A DNA stretch of 10,056 nucleotides, taken from the NCBI GenBank assembly GCA_900755985.1, contig CAAEIL010000182.1:1-10056 (forward strand), read 5' to 3'. Each line of letters begins with the position of its first letter. Position 1 is the stretch's first letter. A program made the position numbers and the translations under genes. The notes under the pieces were generated by a model that searched no databases, was not told the DNA's origin, and was given only the letters and a program-made list of their open reading frames with translations. Origin of the DNA: Bacteroidales bacterium. GTDB taxonomy: Bacteria; Bacteroidota; Bacteroidia; Bacteroidales; Muribaculaceae. Positions 6,847-10,056 of this stretch are shown here, in pieces.

Positions 6847-6851
6847 TTGAT

Positions 6852-7067
6852 ATGGATAAAAATCAGCTCCAAAAATCGGCTGCCGAAGTTCGTGCCGCCG
6901 AACTTTACCGGCATGGCGCCGAGCTGTGGCGCCGAGGCGACCGTGCCGGAGCGATTGCCGCCTACACCGAGTCGGCTGCTCTGGACCCGACGGGTCCGGG
7001 AGCGACCGCGCTTGAGATGACGCGCTCGATTATGGACTTTTATGACACTAATCTTTACAATCCCTGA
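6852..7067 (+). CDS. Small single-TPR protein of 71 residues
   Basis: This soluble protein has no signal peptide. Residues 15-48 fit one tetratricopeptide repeat: L18, G22, L25, A34, Y38, A42 and P46 fall near the TPR consensus positions, in EVRAAELYRHGAELWRRGDR followed by AGAIAAYTESAALDP. A further helix (ATALEMTRSIMDFY, 51-64) ends in the tail DTNLYNP. Proteins of this size with a TPR pair of helices and an FY-x-x-x-x-YNP-like end are, from memory, common in Bacteroidales, but I know of no assigned function. A single TPR usually mediates protein contacts, so a dimer or a scaffold for a partner is plausible. It has its own promoter at 6819-6826 and is divergent from the phosphatase. Codon use and composition match the neighbours, which supports a real gene despite its size. 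Confidence 0.8.
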   Translation: MDKNQLQKSAAEVRAAELYRHGAELWRRGDRAGAIAAYTESAALDPTGPGATALEMTRSIMDFYDTNLYNP

Positions 7068-7172
7068 CAGGATGCCACATAAGGTCCGGTAATTGCCTGG
7101 ACGCTAATTACAAAGGGCCAAGGTATTGCTTTGACGTTAATGTGCGTTGTCGATGAGCGGCCTGGCGAGTTG
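7068..7172. repeat. Convergent intergenic region with an imperfect direct repeat and a small hairpin
   Basis: GGTAATTGCCTGGACGCTAAT (7088-7108, one base over 20 with the last T) and GGTATTGCTTTGACGTTAAT (7122-7141) match at 17 of 20 aligned bases with one gap, at a 34-bp step. The first copy can also fold: GTCCGG (7084-7089) pairs with CC and GGAC (7096-7102) with one bulged T. The region lies between convergent ends, so a weak terminator is possible, but there is no T tract. Confidence 0.45.
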
Positions 7173-7820
7173 TCACACCAGCGACAGAATGTCATCGGGC
7201 GTGGAGACGATATGTTCGGCAAAGGTCTGGACCAGCTCGATGCGAGGTCTGAATCCCCATGTCACGCCGACACTTTCGACGCAGGCGCGGCGGGCGGTCT
7301 CCATGTCGACACCCGAGTCGCCGACGTACAGCACATCGGCTTTGGGGGTAGGGTGGATACTCAGTGCTTTGAATACAATTGACGGGTCGGGTTTGACGGG
7401 AATACCGTCCTCATGGCCGAGAATAGCTGCCCAGGGTATTTCGGGGAAAAAGTGTTTGATAAGGTGTGTCACCGCCGCCTGATATTTGTTTGAGGTGACA
7501 GCGCAGGCTATGTTGCGGTTTGTAAGTTCGGCAAGGAGTTCGGTTATGCCGGGATATATGGTTGTCTCGTCGGCACAATGTTCGTCGTAGTATTCGCGGA
7601 ACTTCAGACGCATGGCCTCAATCATGCGGTTGGTGCGCGACTCTTCGGGTAACGCGCGTTCGAGCAGCTTGGAAACACCATTTCCGACCATCGTGGTGTA
7701 GGCAGTGGTCGAATGTGTTGGGAAGCCCAGCGCTTTCAGAGCATAATTGGTGGCCGATGACAGGTCGGCTATGGTGTTGAGCAAAGTGCCGTCGAGGTCG
7801 AATATGACAAGAGACTTCAT
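7173..7820 (-). CDS. gph: HAD-family hydrolase, phosphoglycolate phosphatase type
   Basis: This cytoplasmic phosphatase of 215 residues has all four HAD motifs. DLDGTLLNT at residues 8-16 has nucleophile D8 and acid/base D10. TSNK at 109-112 is motif II. KPDP at 143-146 has the motif III lysine K143. GDSGVD at 167-172 is the Mg2+-binding motif IV. The helical cap of about residues 16-85 is the C1 type found in Gph, which hydrolyses 2-phosphoglycolate arising from DNA repair. Sequence alone cannot exclude related substrates (pyrophosphate, sugar phosphates), so gph is used in the broad sense. The ATG at 7820 follows an A-rich leader without a Shine-Dalgarno sequence. It lies 95 bp downstream of the Omp85 gene on the same strand and has no exact TAnnTTTG of its own, so it may be read through from that gene. 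Confidence 0.87.
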   Translation of the reverse strand: MKSLVIFDLDGTLLNTIADLSSATNYALKALGFPTHSTTAYTTMVGNGVSKLLERALPEESRTNRMIEAMRLKFREYYDEHCADETTIYPGITELLAELTNRNIACAVTSNKYQAAVTHLIKHFFPEIPWAAILGHEDGIPVKPDPSIVFKALSIHPTPKADVLYVGDSGVDMETARRACVESVGVTWGFRPRIELVQTFAEHIVSTPDDILSLV

Positions 7821-7915
7821 AGTACTTTTATTATGTGCGTTTTAGGGGGGGATGATAAGTATTTCAGATGTAGTGAAGTGACCGGCTGCAGAAGCCCGAC
7901 TCGGTAAGTCCGTGG
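7821..7915. other. Gap between the Omp85 gene and gph
   Basis: This 95-bp spacer holds a run of seven G (7845-7851) and a potential three-way junction at 7879-7918, described in the findings. No exact TAnnTTTG -7 element is seen on the minus strand, so gph may depend on read-through or on a diverged promoter. Confidence 0.35.
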
Positions 7916-10056
7916 TCAGAAGGGATAGCCCACGGCGAAGTGGAAGGTGGCGTCACGGCTCCAGCTCGGATGCACCAGAGGCCATTCTTCCTGATTCATC
8001 GCTGGGTTGTGGGCTTTCATGCCGAGGTCGAGACGAAGCAGGAAGTATGTGAAGTCCATGCGCAGGCCCACTCCATAGGCTCCGGCAAGTTCCTTGTAGA
8101 AATTTTTGAATTTGAAAAGACCGCCGGGTTGGGTCTCGTAGTTTTTGATGGTCCAAATATTGCCGATGTCGACAAAAAGAGCGCCTTCGAGTACCCAAAA
8201 AAGTTTTGCGCGGTATTCGAAGTTGAGGTCGAGGCGTATGTCGCCGCACTGGTTTATGAAATCAGTAACCGAGTTGCGGGCGTCGTAGCGTCCCGGGCCG
8301 AGGGTACGCGCGCTCCATCCGCGCACGGAGTTGGCGCCTCCGGCATAGAAGCGTTTCTCAAAGGGCACCATAGACGAGTTGCCGTACGGATAGGCTATTC
8401 CCATGCCGGCGTGCATGGCTATGGCGTTGCGGGTGTTGAGGTTGATGGTGTGCGTAAAGTCGACTTCGCCTTTGACGTACTGGGCGTACTGGATGCCGAA
8501 GATTTTGTATGCTCCGTCGTTTTTTTTCTGTCCTACTGCCGATGATATGGCGTAGAGCAGGTTGCCGGCCATTTCGGCCGATGCACGGAATGTAGTCACC
8601 GAGGGCTGGATGGCAAACGACGAGAGTGTCGCGGTGGGTATGCGCCGGTTGGTGCGGTAATAGGTGTAACCCATGCGCATGATGAAGTGGTCCTCGTACG
8701 AGTAGCGCAGAAGGGGATTGGTGGGCGCTATCTCATCTATAAAGTTGAGGGTGGAGTGGGGCAGATAAACGTAGTTTATGTCAATGAGGTCGAATGTTCG
8801 GCGCACGTTGAAGTCACGTTCGCGGGTCAGCCATTTATATTTCCAGGCGCCACCGGCGATGACACGCGTGTATTCGGGCCGTTCCTGATAGTTGAGTGAG
8901 AGTGCAAATTCGGTTGTGGCGTTGATACGACGCTTGAAGTTGCGGCTGAGGAAGGGAGCCTTAAATTTGGGGAAGGTGATGCCGACTTCGCCGGCGACCT
9001 CGGTGTAGCGGTTGTTGATAAGACCTTCAAAGTCGCCCGAGAGACTCTCGTAGGCCGTGCGCAGCTTGGCGGTAAGCAGTTCCGAACCGTGCCCGAGGTT
9101 GCGGTGCTGGTATGTCAGGCCGATTCCGAAGCCCAGGTCACCTTCCGAGTTAGTGCCCTCAAGCTCTATTGACACCGATTGTTTCTTGTTGCGGGACAAC
9201 AGGATGTAGCAGTCTAGCCATGTCCGGCCGTCGACTGTGGCCACGGGTTTCATCTCGATGTTGATAAAGCGCAGGATGCCCAGTCGTGAAAGCGCCTGAT
9301 AGGTGCGGTCGACGTCAGTGGCGTTATATGGTTGGCCGGGGACGATGCGGCAGTTCTCTTCGAGTACCGAAGGCCGGATGTAGCGGTCACTGCCATAAAG
9401 TACGTCAATGTCCTTGTAATGTACGGTGTCGCGGCGTGTCAGCCTTATGTCGTCATCGCCGAGTCTCGGGTTGTAGTCGGTGACAAATATGACGTTGCGC
9501 ACCGAATACGGTGTGTGACGGTCAATGATGTATACCGGGCCGTTTTCGCTGTTCTGACGTACGCGCGGAGGCTGTACTTTCATCACCAGTCCCACCTCGT
9601 TCGAGTTGGCGGCGGTGTCGGCTACAAAGGTCACATACTCTTGGGTGAATGCGTAGTAGCCATGGTCGCGGAGCAACTGCGATATGCGTGCGCGCTCGTT
9701 GTCAAGGCGGTTGCGGTCGAAGGGCTGTCCCGGGGCTATCGTCGTGTTTATTGAGTCGGCGGTGATTATAGAGTCAATGACAGCATCGTCGCTTTCGAGC
9801 GCCAGCGACGAAATGGTGTGACGCTGTCCGGGTTTGACGTGATATGTCAGCGATATGCGTTTTTTGTCATGGCGTGCCGTCGAGTCGACCCATATCTGCG
9901 GATGCATGTATCCTCGGTTGACAAGTGCGGTATGCAACTGTCTCTCCGAGGCTTGGGTCAGCACCGAGTCGTATATGACCGGTGGCTGCCCCATTCGGCG
10001 CAGCCAGCGGTTGTACCATCGGGTCGAGGCGCGGCCGGGCCGTGGGGAACAAGCCC
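7916..10056 (-). CDS. TamA/TamL-like Omp85 outer-membrane protein, N-terminus beyond the window
   Basis: This Omp85-superfamily beta-barrel helps insert or assemble outer-membrane components. The frame is open for 712 codons from the right edge to the TGA at 7918-7916, so the start and any signal peptide or lipobox lie outside. Counting from the internal methionine at 9994-9992: PVIYDSVLTQASERQLHTAL starts the first visible POTRA (about 5-55), a second covers about 58-140 (GQRHTISSLALES), and a third about 163-250 (YSVRNVIF... PGQPYNATDV). The barrel starts near 273 (VSIELEGTNSEGDLGFG). RFYAGGANSVRGWSAR (548-563) carries the VRG(F/Y/W) loop-6 motif, and the protein ends FHFAVGYPF with a terminal phenylalanine, the barrel-insertion signal. 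Three POTRA domains favour TamA/TamL over BamA (usually five). In-frame residues just upstream (RASTRWYNRWLRR) show that the internal methionine is not the real start. Confidence 0.92.
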   Translation of the reverse strand, partial: ACSPRPGRASTRWYNRWLRRMGQPPVIYDSVLTQASERQLHTALVNRGYMHPQIWVDSTARHDKKRISLTYHVKPGQRHTISSLALESDDAVIDSIITADSINTTIAPGQPFDRNRLDNERARISQLLRDHGYYAFTQEYVTFVADTAANSNEVGLVMKVQPPRVRQNSENGPVYIIDRHTPYSVRNVIFVTDYNPRLGDDDIRLTRRDTVHYKDIDVLYGSDRYIRPSVLEENCRIVPGQPYNATDVDRTYQALSRLGILRFINIEMKPVATVDGRTWLDCYILLSRNKKQSVSIELEGTNSEGDLGFGIGLTYQHRNLGHGSELLTAKLRTAYESLSGDFEGLINNRYTEVAGEVGITFPKFKAPFLSRNFKRRINATTEFALSLNYQERPEYTRVIAGGAWKYKWLTRERDFNVRRTFDLIDINYVYLPHSTLNFIDEIAPTNPLLRYSYEDHFIMRMGYTYYRTNRRIPTATLSSFAIQPSVTTFRASAEMAGNLLYAISSAVGQKKNDGAYKIFGIQYAQYVKGEVDFTHTINLNTRNAIAMHAGMGIAYPYGNSSMVPFEKRFYAGGANSVRGWSARTLGPGRYDARNSVTDFINQCGDIRLDLNFEYRAKLFWVLEGALFVDIGNIWTIKNYETQPGGLFKFKNFYKELAGAYGVGLRMDFTYFLLRLDLGMKAHNPAMNQEEWPLVHPSWSRDATFHFAVGYPF

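Noticed and set aside
7845..7851. Run of seven G as a possible phase-variable tract
   Set aside because: It lies in a spacer 25 bp upstream of gph, is short, and is not placed between recognisable promoter elements or inside a coding frame, so there is no support for phase variation.
7940..8545. 201-codon open frame on the plus strand
   Set aside because: It is antisense to the Omp85 barrel region and resembles no family; a shadow of the opposite strand.
9867..10052. 61-codon minus-strand open frame near the right edge
   Set aside because: It overlaps the Omp85 gene in another frame, and the Omp85 frame continues open to the window edge.
1..10056. Search for CRISPR arrays, IS elements, tRNA or rRNA genes, phage or defence genes
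   Set aside because: No regularly spaced repeats, terminal inverted repeats, transposase motifs, cloverleaf sequences or defence-type domains were seen in any intergenic region or reading frame.

Overview
The window looks like an ordinary chromosomal stretch from a member of the Bacteroidales (Bacteroidota). The evidence is as follows. Several genes are preceded by the Bacteroidota -7 promoter element TAnnTTTG. No start codon has a recognisable Shine-Dalgarno sequence, and the leaders are A/T-rich. The gene content includes a eukaryote-type (GT3) glycogen synthase, the alternative Bacteroidota GlmU-like enzyme, and a TamA/TamL-type Omp85 protein. Base composition is by eye above 50% G+C, which fits groups such as Muribaculaceae or Alistipes better than Bacteroides itself. 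That narrower placement is inference.

Layout, left to right. (1) 2-2473, minus strand: glycogen metabolism, with a GT3 glycogen synthase followed by the start of an alpha-glucan phosphorylase that runs off the left edge. A TAnnTTTG promoter lies about 130 bp upstream of the synthase. (2) 2761-3324, minus: a lone dTDP-4-dehydrorhamnose 3,5-epimerase (rfbC/rmlC). (3) 3500-5364, plus: a two-gene unit of the alternative bacterial GlmU (UDP-GlcNAc synthesis) and a free-standing B3/B4 domain protein related to the editing domain of phenylalanyl-tRNA synthetase beta. A strong inverted repeat at 5412-5446 separates this unit from the convergent next gene. (4) 5476-6750, minus: an exported histidine-type phosphatase with the RHGxRxP and HAE motifs of MINPP-like phytases. 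It is divergently transcribed from a 71-residue single-TPR protein (6852-7067, plus), with back-to-back promoters in about 100 bp. (5) 7173-7820, minus: a HAD phosphatase of the phosphoglycolate phosphatase type. (6) 7916-10056, minus: a TamA/TamL-like outer-membrane Omp85 protein whose N-terminus lies beyond the right edge.

The genes are mostly housekeeping: storage polysaccharide turnover, cell-envelope sugar nucleotides, periplasmic phosphate scavenging, and outer-membrane biogenesis. I see no mobile element, CRISPR array, tRNA or rRNA, phage gene, or defence system. I do not find a convincing undescribed multi-gene system. The points most worth a second look are the GlmU-B3/B4 gene pair, the MINPP-like phosphatase with its small TPR neighbour, and several short repeat or hairpin structures in the intergenic regions.
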